Shown one piece after another: positions 1 through 5,945 of a stretch of DNA of 7,427 nucleotides (position 1 is its first letter; every line of letters starts with the position of its first letter). Position numbers and translations under genes: made by a program. This stretch comes from Rhodoluna limnophila (GTDB lineage: Bacteria > Actinomycetota > Actinomycetes > Actinomycetales > Microbacteriaceae). The stretch is from positions 1-7,427 of the forward strand of contig CALPUC020000040.1 in the NCBI GenBank assembly GCA_943326655.2, in the 5' to 3' direction. The notes below the pieces were generated by a model. The model did not search any database. It was not told the DNA's origin and was given only the letters and a program-made list of their open reading frames with translations.

Positions 1-773
1 ACCTGTTCGGTAACCGGAATTGGAATCGAGGCCCCGGCTCGGCGCAGAAGCTCGTTTAGGGTTTCCAGCCCTACCCCGTGCATTGCGGTGTAAACCACTT
101 TTAGCCGGTTGTTGAAATAGTGGCTTTCGGTAAGTTTCAATGTGGATTCGTAATAAGCCTCGCGGAGATTTTCTCCACCTCGCTCGAAAACTTCCGATTT
201 TGGAATTTCATTGAAAGTTTGAGCTTGGGCCACGAGAAGAATCTTGGCTTCGATGTCCCGATCGATGGGCGAGATGATTTGGCTGCCGCCGAAATCACCA
301 CCGAGATAAACCTTGTAGCCGTTATCGTTTGGCGGATTGTGGCTGGCGGTCACCATGATGCCAGCGGAGAAGTTACCGAACTTCACCGAGTGAGCAACTA
401 CCGGAGTTGGCACGTAGCGGTCGAACAGTGTGACTCTAATTCCTGCTCCAGCCAAAATTTGAGCGCTATCATCGGCGAAAACATCGGAGTTCACGCGGCC
501 GTCGTAACCAATTACCACCGACGGTTCAGGCTCTCGTTCGAGAAGGTAATCCGCAAGCCCTCTGGCAGCCTGGGCCACGAGTACTCGGTTCATTCGCGTA
601 GCGCCGGCGCCAAGTTCCCCGCGGAGACCAGCCGTTCCAAACGCGATTCTCGGCTCAAAACTTTTTTGTAATTCGGTTTCGTCGCCCGAGTCGATGATTG
701 ATTGAAGTTGGTCTCTAGTAATCGGATCCGGGTCTTGTGCGAGCCAAGCCTTGGCCTGTTCCAAGAGCGACAT
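1..773 (-). CDS. pmmB: Phospho-sugar mutase (phosphopentomutase / phosphomanno-glucomutase family), N-terminal 257 residues, cut by window edge
   Basis: Alpha-D-phosphohexomutase family enzyme, cytoplasmic, moving a phosphate between the 1 and 5/6 positions of a sugar through a phosphoserine. I translated the minus strand from ATG at 771-773; the frame stays open to the edge. Visible motifs are GTAGLRG at residues 46-52 (substrate/phosphate loop), GYDGR at 89-93 and the catalytic loop TASHNPPNDNGYKVY at 142-156, with S144 the expected phosphoserine. The metal-binding DGDxDR loop and C-terminal domains lie beyond the edge (family proteins are usually about 550 residues). The ATG overlaps the TAA of the upstream nucleoside phosphorylase by one base (TAATG), so translation is probably coupled. 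This pairing resembles deoD-pmmB of Mycobacterium and suggests the substrate is ribose-1- or deoxyribose-1-phosphate, as in the PGM2-like branch; hexose phosphates cannot be excluded. Family assignment is very secure, substrate is inference. Confidence 0.93.
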   Translation of the reverse strand, partial: MSLLEQAKAWLAQDPDPITRDQLQSIIDSGDETELQKSFEPRIAFGTAGLRGELGAGATRMNRVLVAQAARGLADYLLEREPEPSVVIGYDGRVNSDVFADDSAQILAGAGIRVTLFDRYVPTPVVAHSVKFGNFSAGIMVTASHNPPNDNGYKVYLGGDFGGSQIISPIDRDIEAKILLVAQAQTFNEIPKSEVFERGGENLREAYYESTLKLTESHYFNNRLKVVYTAMHGVGLETLNELLRRAGASIPIPVTEQ

Positions 774-1594
774 TAAATGCGGCCAATAATCTCTGCTAGC
801 AAAGCGCTGATTCGACCCTCGGCTTCGCGGCCGGCCTCTAGAACCTCGGCGTGAGAGAGCGGGTGGTCTTGAATACCAGCGGCCAGATTGGTCATCAGCG
901 AGAACCCGAGGACTTCCATGCCCAACTCACGCGCGGCGATGGTTTCCAGCGCCGTACTCATGCCAACCAGATGCGCACCCATTCCCTTGGCCATCTGCAC
1001 TTCGGCCGGAGTCTCGTAATGAGGACCACGGAATTGCATGTAGACACCTTCGTCTAGCGTTGGGTCAACGCTTCGAGCCAAATCGCGCAGTCTTGGGCTG
1101 TAGGCATCGGTCAGATCGATGAACTTTGCGCCTTCAATTGAAGACGTTGATGTGAAGTTGATGTGGTCGCTGATTAGCACCGGTGTGCCGGGCTTCCAGG
1201 TTTCCTTGATGCCTCCCGCGCCGTTGGTCAGAACCATCACTTTGACACCTGCGGCGGCAGCGGTTCGAACGCCGTGCACCACGCGGCGAACACCGTGGCC
1301 CTCGTAGAAGTGGGTGCGAGCGCCCAATACCAGAGCGCGTTTTCCACTGGGAAGCAAAATCGAACGAATCGTCGCTACGTGACCCTCAACAACCGGTTTT
1401 GAAAAACCTGGTAGCTCGGTGGCGTCGATGGTCGCTACGGTTTCACCGATTAGATCAGCCGCCTTAGCCCAACCTGATCCGAGAGTGAGAGCAATATCGT
1501 GAGCCGCGACTCCGGTTAGTTCGGCCAGTCGTTTCGCAGCAAGTTCCGCTACTTCAAACGGGTCGGTTTTTGAATCATCAAGAAGATTGGTCAT
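773..1594 (-). CDS. punA: Purine nucleoside phosphorylase, trimeric (class I) type
   Basis: Cytoplasmic enzyme splitting (deoxy)inosine or guanosine with phosphate into base and (deoxy)ribose-1-phosphate for purine salvage. The 273-residue length is normal for the trimeric class. Expected active-site elements by comparison with human PNP: phosphate-loop LGSGW at 38-42 (S40), GH at 71-72, R93/H95 and Y97 in the ARTHFYEGH segment, GPHYET at 190-195 (Y193, E194), GMST at 211-214 (M212, S213) and N236 in MTNLAAG, the asparagine typical of 6-oxopurine specificity. The usual VPE after GMST reads ALE here. The gene lies 31 bases after the biotin carboxylase stop and its own TAA overlaps the start of the sugar-phosphate mutase, which would consume its pentose-1-phosphate product. 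No good Shine-Dalgarno precedes the ATG, but a TAGAAT box 7 bases upstream suggests a leaderless transcript. The symbol is by function; some actinobacterial annotations use deoD. Confidence 0.95.
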   Translation of the reverse strand: MTNLLDDSKTDPFEVAELAAKRLAELTGVAAHDIALTLGSGWAKAADLIGETVATIDATELPGFSKPVVEGHVATIRSILLPSGKRALVLGARTHFYEGHGVRRVVHGVRTAAAAGVKVMVLTNGAGGIKETWKPGTPVLISDHINFTSTSSIEGAKFIDLTDAYSPRLRDLARSVDPTLDEGVYMQFRGPHYETPAEVQMAKGMGAHLVGMSTALETIAARELGMEVLGFSLMTNLAAGIQDHPLSHAEVLEAGREAEGRISALLAEIIGRI

Positions 1595-1601
1595 GGGTTT
1601 G

Positions 1602-1607
1602 ATTCTA
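1602..1607 (-). promoter_or_regulatory. Candidate -10 box (TAGAAT) for a leaderless PNP transcript
   Basis: On the minus strand the 31-base gap between accA3 and the phosphorylase reads TAGAAT, then seven bases, then ATG. TAGAAT fits the actinobacterial -10 pattern TANNNT, and the spacing places the transcription start on or beside the A of the start codon. No convincing -35 box was found 16-18 bases further upstream (about 1624-1631), which is common for such promoters. The absence of a Shine-Dalgarno sequence in the same gap supports the reading. It would let the salvage genes be expressed independently of accA3. Confidence 0.45.
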
Positions 1608-1625
1608 TGGTGGGTCGAGCAGCCT

Positions 1626-3392
1626 TTAGTCTTCGATATCCATCAAGACGGTTCCGGCCGGAACGGTGGCGCCAACCTCAGTTTTGATGTTGGCAATTGT
1701 GCCAGCTTTATGCGCCTTGATTGGCTGTTCCATCTTCATGGCCTCGAGCACGATGATGGTTTGACCAACTTCAACCACATCTCCTTCAGCGACCGCAATC
1801 TTAACCACGCTCGACTGCATGTCGGCAACCACGGTCTTACCGCTTTTGCCACTGCTGGCGGCAGCATGGCTCTTGCGCTTTGGGGCGGCACCGGCGGTGG
1901 CGGTCGAGGAGTTGCCTCCGAGATTTGCTGGAAGCGAAACTTCGATACGTTTGCCGTTTACTTCGACCACAACGTTGTTTCTCGGGTGGTTTACTCCGGC
2001 CTCGCCACCTATACCGTTCCATTCAGGAATGTCGTTGACGAATTCGGTTTCGATCCAACGGGTATAGATTCCGAACTTCCCCTTCGAGCCGATGAAGGCG
2101 GTGTCGTTCACGATTTTCTGGTGGAAAGGAAGCACTGTCGGTAGGCCGTGAACTTCCATTTCGGCCAGCGCTCGTCTTGAGCGGGCCAGTGCCTCTTCGC
2201 GAGTTTTACCGGTGACAATAAGTTTGGCAATCATCGAGTCAAAGGAGCCGGAAATCACGTCGCCGGATTCAACACCGGTGTCAACACGAACACCTGGGCC
2301 ACCGGGAACCTTAAACACGTGCACCGGGCCTGGCGCTGGCATGAAATTCTTGCCTGGGTCTTCGCCATTGATTCGGAATTCAAAGGAATGTCCGCGAACC
2401 TCTGGGTCGGAGTAGTCGAGCTTGCCGCCTTCGGCAATACGGAACTGCTCGCGCACCAGATCCAGACCGGTGACCTCTTCGGAAACCGGGTGCTCAACCT
2501 GAAGGCGGGTGTTGACCTCCAGAAACGAGATAGTGCCGTCCTGGGCAACTAGGAACTCACATGTTCCAGCACCGACGTAGCCAACCTCTTTCAGGATTGC
2601 TTTTGAAGACTCGTAGAGTCGCTTCACCTGATCGTCGGTTAGAAATGGTGCGGGAGCCTCTTCAACCAGTTTTTGGTGGCGTCGCTGCAAGGAGCAGTCG
2701 CGGGTTGATACCACGACGACATTTCCATAGGAGTCTGCGAGACACTGCGTCTCGACGTGTCGGGGTTTTTCCAAATACTTTTCTACGAAGCATTCACCGC
2801 GACCGAAGGCTGCGATTGCTTCACGGGTCGCCGATTCAAAAAGTTCGGCAACTTCCTCTTGCTTATAGGCAACTTTGATGCCGCGACCACCGCCACCGAA
2901 CGCCGCCTTAATTGCAACCGGAAGTCCGTGAATTTTCACGAAGTCCAAAACTTCTTCGGCGCCAGAGACCGGGTTGATCGTTCCCGGTGCTAAAGGTGCG
3001 CCTACTTTTTCAGCCACGTGACGAGCGGAGACCTTGTCGCCCAGGCGCTCGATTGCTTCTGGGGTTGGGCCGATCCAAATGATCCCAGCCTTTATAACTG
3101 CTCGAGCGAACTCGGCGTTTTCGGCCAGAAATCCGTAGCCTGGGTGAATTGCGTTGGCACCAGAATCCTTGGCAATTTTCAAGATCTTGTCGATTACCAG
3201 ATAGGTTTCGGCAGAGCTTGTGCCGTGAAGAGCATAGGCTTCGTCGGCAACCTTCACATGAAGTGCGTCTCGGTCTTGGTCGGCGTAAATGGCAACCGAT
3301 TCGATTCCTGAATCCTTGGCGGCACGTGCAATTCGCACAGCAATCTCGCCACGGTTGGCAATAAGAACCTTCGTTATGGTGCGTGTGGTCAT
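1626..3392 (-). CDS. accA3: Acyl-CoA carboxylase alpha subunit: biotin carboxylase fused to biotin carboxyl carrier protein
   Basis: ATP-dependent carboxylation of a covalently bound biotin, the first half-reaction of acetyl-/propionyl-CoA carboxylase, supplying malonyl- or methylmalonyl-CoA for lipid synthesis. Domains in order: N-terminal biotin carboxylase fold (VLIANRGEIAVR at 9-20, HPGYGFLAEN at 83-92), ATP-grasp with K162 and glycine loop GGGGRG at 166-171, RDCSLQRRHQK at 231-241, catalytic EVNTRLQVEHPV at 292-303 (R296, E300), the carboxylase C-terminal domain to about 450, a flexible Ala/Ser/Lys linker around 493-520, and a biotinyl domain with EAMKM at 550-554. K553, 35 residues from the end, is the expected biotin attachment site, as is canonical. 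The 588-residue length is normal for actinobacterial alpha chains. No carboxyltransferase beta subunit or biotin ligase lies in the window; the enzyme must use a partner encoded elsewhere. In Mycobacterium accA3 also sits near maf, supporting the symbol. Confidence 0.96.
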   Translation of the reverse strand: MTTRTITKVLIANRGEIAVRIARAAKDSGIESVAIYADQDRDALHVKVADEAYALHGTSSAETYLVIDKILKIAKDSGANAIHPGYGFLAENAEFARAVIKAGIIWIGPTPEAIERLGDKVSARHVAEKVGAPLAPGTINPVSGAEEVLDFVKIHGLPVAIKAAFGGGGRGIKVAYKQEEVAELFESATREAIAAFGRGECFVEKYLEKPRHVETQCLADSYGNVVVVSTRDCSLQRRHQKLVEEAPAPFLTDDQVKRLYESSKAILKEVGYVGAGTCEFLVAQDGTISFLEVNTRLQVEHPVSEEVTGLDLVREQFRIAEGGKLDYSDPEVRGHSFEFRINGEDPGKNFMPAPGPVHVFKVPGGPGVRVDTGVESGDVISGSFDSMIAKLIVTGKTREEALARSRRALAEMEVHGLPTVLPFHQKIVNDTAFIGSKGKFGIYTRWIETEFVNDIPEWNGIGGEAGVNHPRNNVVVEVNGKRIEVSLPANLGGNSSTATAGAAPKRKSHAAASSGKSGKTVVADMQSSVVKIAVAEGDVVEVGQTIIVLEAMKMEQPIKAHKAGTIANIKTEVGATVPAGTVLMDIED

Positions 3393-3399
3393 GCAGACA

Positions 3400-3405
3400 A
3401 GCCTA
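3400..3405 (-). promoter_or_regulatory. Candidate -10 box (TAGGCT) for a leaderless accA3 transcript
   Basis: In the 29-base gap between the maf stop and the accA3 ATG, the minus strand reads TAGGCT, seven bases, ATG. TAGGCT matches TANNNT, and the spacing is the same as at the phosphorylase gene. There is no purine-rich Shine-Dalgarno sequence at the usual distance and no clear -35 box (about 3423-3428 reads CCGCTA). The candidate is by inspection only; accA3 could equally be read from a maf transcript. Confidence 0.45.
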
Positions 3406-3421
3406 TTCGTTTGTAAGGGAT

Positions 3422-4054
3422 TTAGCGGTTCCAGTAACTCGTATATTCCACACCGAGAACGCCGCTGAGGTCGCGCAGGGTGGTGAGTGATAAGCCAATC
3501 ACGGTGTGAGTGTCTCCCTCGATTCTGGTGATAAACGCTCCGCCAAGGCCGTCCACGGTAAATGCGCCAGCGACTTTCAGCGGCTCACCCGTGGCAACGT
3601 AGGCGTCGATTTCACGATCGGAAAGATTGGCAAAGTACACTCCGGCCGAAGAGGTCTTGCCCGTGGCCGGCGGCATTGACGCAGCATTGCGGTTGTCAAT
3701 TAGCCAGTGTCCCGAGTGCAGTGTTCCCGAGTTGCCCCGCAACTGTTGCCAGCGAGCCTTGGCAACCGAGGGCTCGTGGGGCTTTCCGAGTGTTTGCCCC
3801 TGAAACTCAAGAGCCGAATCGCAACCTATGATTATGGAGTTTTGCGCGAGTGGGTTTGACACCACAGCTTCGGCTTTTGCCTTGGCTAACAGGAGCACGA
3901 GATCTTGTGACGATTGAATCAACCCCATCGACTCGGCCCGCGCGGCAACCGCTTCTTCGTCTACCCCGGGGGAAATAGTTATCGGTTCTATGCCGCCAGC
4001 GCGGAGCAAAGAAAGCCTTGCTGGAGAAGTAGAAGCGAGAACGAGCCTAGTCAC
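3422..4054 (-). CDS. maf: Maf family nucleoside triphosphate pyrophosphatase, actinobacterial type
   Basis: Cytoplasmic house-cleaning enzyme hydrolysing non-canonical or canonical (d)NTPs to the monophosphate and pyrophosphate. From GTG at 4052-4054 the protein has 210 residues and begins like other actinobacterial Maf proteins (V/M-TRLVLAS). Visible motifs: STSPAR at 8-13 (phosphate binding), VDEE at about 31-34, the catalytic aspartate D79 in GCDSALE, LGKP at 89-92, TGEP at 155-158, then VAGAFTVDGLGGAF at 161-174 and GLSL at 187-190. The VAGxFTxDGLGG and GLSL forms, rather than KAGxYxIQG and GLPL, match what I recall of mycobacterial Maf. An in-frame GTG at 4070-4072 would add six residues (MCQNLG) without homology support. 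The gene lies 29 bases before accA3 on the same strand, an arrangement seen in other actinobacteria, and diverges from the RNA methyltransferase gene. Nucleotide specificity cannot be read from sequence. Confidence 0.92.
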   Translation of the reverse strand: MTRLVLASTSPARLSLLRAGGIEPITISPGVDEEAVAARAESMGLIQSSQDLVLLLAKAKAEAVVSNPLAQNSIIIGCDSALEFQGQTLGKPHEPSVAKARWQQLRGNSGTLHSGHWLIDNRNAASMPPATGKTSSAGVYFANLSDREIDAYVATGEPLKVAGAFTVDGLGGAFITRIEGDTHTVIGLSLTTLRDLSGVLGVEYTSYWNR

Positions 4055-4079
4055 GCCTAGATTCTGGCACACTTAACAG
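4055..4079. promoter_or_regulatory. Compact divergent promoter region between maf and the methyltransferase operon
   Basis: Only 25 bases separate the favoured GTG starts of the two divergent genes. On the plus strand TAGATT (4058-4063) fits TANNNT and would start transcription near 4070, giving a leader of about ten bases. On the minus strand CAGAAT (4061-4066) is a weaker -10-like box six bases from the maf GTG. The two boxes overlap on opposite strands, so initiation in the two directions may exclude each other. No -35 boxes are evident. This is inference from spacing and consensus, and either gene may also use a promoter inside the other coding region. Confidence 0.35.
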
Positions 4080-5288
4080 GTGAATAAGACTGAATCCTGG
4101 GTAGGCCGCTCCTTTGAAGTGGCAATTGAGAAGGTGGCCCACGGCGGCATCTTCGTGGCACGTCACGAAGGCCGTGTGGTCTTTGTGTCACACGTGCTTC
4201 CGGGAGAGCGCGTGAAGGTGCGAGTTTTCGAAGACGGCGGCAAAGGTTTTTGCCGCGCCGAACCAATCGAAATTTTGGAACCATCGGTTGATCGCGTGCC
4301 GCACATCTGGGCTGAAGGCGGAGTTGGCGGTGCTGGTGGCGCGGAGTTTGGGCACATCAGGTTGGCTCGTCAGCGCGAACTAAAAGCAGATGTTCTAGAA
4401 GAGGCATTGGATCGGTTCGCCGGACTGAAACTTCGGGTAGCTGTTGAGGCCGCTCCCGGAGACGATGAGAATAACGGTCTCGGTTACCGCTCGAGAATTC
4501 AGTTGCACGTTGATGAGCAGGGTTTTGTTGGTCCTTACCGCGAACGCAGCCACGAAGTGGTGCGAGTGAAGAGCCTTCCTCTAGCAACCGAAGACATTCA
4601 AGAACTCGAGTTCCACCACAAGAATTACCAGAGCGTCGGAAAGATTGAGGTCATGGCATCGAGCACCGGTCAGGTGCAGTGGCTGATTGACAAAAAACTT
4701 CAGGGCGATGAACGACTGATAGAGCGAGCAGGAGGGCGAACCTTCAGAATCACCGGCGGCGGTTTTTGGCAGGTTCACCGCAAAGCTCCGGATGTTCTAA
4801 CCTCAGCGGTAAATGACTTTATTGAAAAAGCTGGCGTACTAAAACTCTCGGCCGACAACCTCGACCTCTACGGCGGGGTCGGTCTGTTTACCGGCACAAT
4901 TGCCGCAAAGTTTGGGGAGTCGCTTCGGATGACCACGGTTGAGTCTTTCAAGCAGGCAACCGCAGACGCTACCTTGAACTTGAAAGACCTGCCAAATGTT
5001 AAGGCGGTTTGCGAGCCGGTAGAACGTTTTCTGGCACCTCACAAGGACGAAACCGGCGAAGCGACCGTAGTGCTCGACCCACCTCGTTCGGGCGCGGGCG
5101 GCAAGGTGGTTGGCCAACTTTTGAAGCTGGCTCCAAAACACATCGTCTATGTTGCCTGCGATCCGATAGCTCTGGCCAGAGACCTAAAGACTCTCATGGA
5201 GCACTACGACTTAGCGGGGATACGTTCGTTCGACCTATTCCCACACACCCACCACTTAGAGACAATTGCGAGTCTGGTTCGAAAATGA
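4080..5288 (+). CDS. Class I SAM-dependent RNA m5U methyltransferase, TrmA/RlmCD family with TRAM domain
   Basis: Predicted to methylate C5 of a uridine in rRNA or tRNA using S-adenosylmethionine through a covalent cysteine adduct. Domains: N-terminal TRAM RNA-binding domain at about 8-66, a central region at about 75-230, and a Rossmann methyltransferase domain at about 230-402. Motifs are FWQVH at 229-233, SAM-binding DLYGGVGLF at 262-270, DPPRSGA at 333-339, nucleophile C360 in VYVACDP and general base E394 in FPHTHHLET. The segment that normally holds the CxxxxxCGGC [4Fe-4S] ligands aligns with HIWAEGGVGGAGGAEFGH at 75-92 and has no cysteine; the usual YVSCNP reads YVACDP. I recall the same loss in other actinobacterial homologues. 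Start is GTG at 4080-4082, placing six residues before the TRAM domain. The TGA overlaps the next ATG (ATGA), so the gene leads the downstream two-component operon. Target base and RNA are unknown; activity is likely since both catalytic residues remain. Confidence 0.88.
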   Translation: MNKTESWVGRSFEVAIEKVAHGGIFVARHEGRVVFVSHVLPGERVKVRVFEDGGKGFCRAEPIEILEPSVDRVPHIWAEGGVGGAGGAEFGHIRLARQRELKADVLEEALDRFAGLKLRVAVEAAPGDDENNGLGYRSRIQLHVDEQGFVGPYRERSHEVVRVKSLPLATEDIQELEFHHKNYQSVGKIEVMASSTGQVQWLIDKKLQGDERLIERAGGRTFRITGGGFWQVHRKAPDVLTSAVNDFIEKAGVLKLSADNLDLYGGVGLFTGTIAAKFGESLRMTTVESFKQATADATLNLKDLPNVKAVCEPVERFLAPHKDETGEATVVLDPPRSGAGGKVVGQLLKLAPKHIVYVACDPIALARDLKTLMEHYDLAGIRSFDLFPHTHHLETIASLVRK

Positions 5289-5944
5289 CGAAGGGCATCA
5301 TCGACTTCACCGCCGAATCAACCTCGGTGGTGATTGTTGATGATCATGATGCGATTCGTTTCGGTTTCAAATCGACCTGTCAGGAATATAACTTCGACCT
5401 ACTTGCTGAAGCACCGAGCGTAAACAAATGTCTGGATGCGCTTGGCGAAAAAAAGCCACAGGTCGCGGTTCTAGATCTTTCACTCTCAGACGGTTCCAAT
5501 GTCAGCGATAACGTCGCTGCTTTCGCCGCTCTCGGCATCCAGGTTCTGGTTTATTCAATCGGTGATAAAGCACGGCTCAATCAGGCCGCGCTAAAAGCCG
5601 GTGCCGCCGCACTGGTCACCAAATCTCAAAGCATGCAAAGTCTGGCCGAAACGATCTACCTGGTTGCCCACGGACAGTTGGTGAATAACCTGCAAACTAC
5701 GGCGGCTATCGACTCGGATATCGATTTCAAAGATGCCAAGCTTTCGCCCCGAGAAAGAGAAGTTCTGTCGCTCTACGCATCGGGTCTTTCCCAAAAGCAA
5801 ATTGCCTTTGCTCTGGACATCAAACCGAGTACGGTCAAAGAGCACATCGATCGAGTTCGCGTGAAGTACGCAGACGTCGGCCGCCCGGTCACTGATAAAA
5901 CAGCCTTCTTGAAACGCGCCCTAGAAGACGGGTTACTCGAATAA
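5285..5944 (+). CDS. NarL/FixJ-type response regulator with LuxR helix-turn-helix
   Basis: Cytoplasmic DNA-binding output of a two-component system, 219 residues. Receiver domain at about 13-133 with the acidic pair D19/D20 in VIVDDHD, phospho-acceptor D64 in AVLDLSLSDG, S91 in the switch position and K113 in LVTKSQS; the phosphorylation set is complete. A linker leads to a LuxR/GerE helix-turn-helix at about 153-200, with LSPREREVL at 153-161 and the recognition region KPSTVKEHIDRVRVKY at 180-195. The frame is open upstream, but ATG at 5285-5287 is the credible start because the receiver fold begins soon after it and the ATG sits in an ATGA overlap with the methyltransferase stop. The stop is followed after one base by the histidine kinase start, so the pair is cognate and probably co-translated. 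Regulated genes are unknown; autoregulation or control of the downstream membrane gene is a guess. Confidence 0.94.
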   Translation: MTKGIIDFTAESTSVVIVDDHDAIRFGFKSTCQEYNFDLLAEAPSVNKCLDALGEKKPQVAVLDLSLSDGSNVSDNVAAFAALGIQVLVYSIGDKARLNQAALKAGAAALVTKSQSMQSLAETIYLVAHGQLVNNLQTTAAIDSDIDFKDAKLSPREREVLSLYASGLSQKQIAFALDIKPSTVKEHIDRVRVKYADVGRPVTDKTAFLKRALEDGLLE

Positions 5945-5945
5945 A

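Noticed and set aside
120..671. 183-codon open frame on the plus strand opposite the phospho-sugar mutase
   Set aside because: The minus strand encodes an unmistakable mutase with GTAGLRG and TASHNP motifs across the whole stretch; the plus-strand translation shows no domain-like pattern.
1595..1625. Possible terminator between accA3 and the phosphorylase gene, and likewise in 3393-3421
   Set aside because: Neither short gap contains a GC-rich hairpin followed by a T tract on the minus strand.
1587..2144. 185-codon plus-strand frame opposite the C-terminal part of accA3
   Set aside because: It lies antisense to the biotinyl domain and linker, is low in complexity, and has no recognisable motif.
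4055..4072. Longer Maf start at GTG 4070-4072
   Set aside because: The six extra residues have no counterpart in Maf proteins, which begin a few residues before the VLASxSP motif; GTG 4052-4054 fits better. Retained only as an alternative.
4318..4350. GGNGGN-rich stretch considered as a repeat or slippage region
   Set aside because: It encodes the glycine-rich loop of the methyltransferase in frame, and the reading frame continues normally on both sides.
5009..5284. Upstream in-frame extension of the response regulator (92 more codons)
   Set aside because: The extension runs in another frame across the catalytic part of the methyltransferase, is basic and unstructured in appearance, and the receiver domain begins just after the ATG at 5285.
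5337..5356. Palindromic ATGATCAT within a GATGATCATGATG stretch, considered as a regulator site
   Set aside because: It encodes the conserved VDDHDA of the receiver domain, so codon constraints explain it, and there is no second copy nearby.
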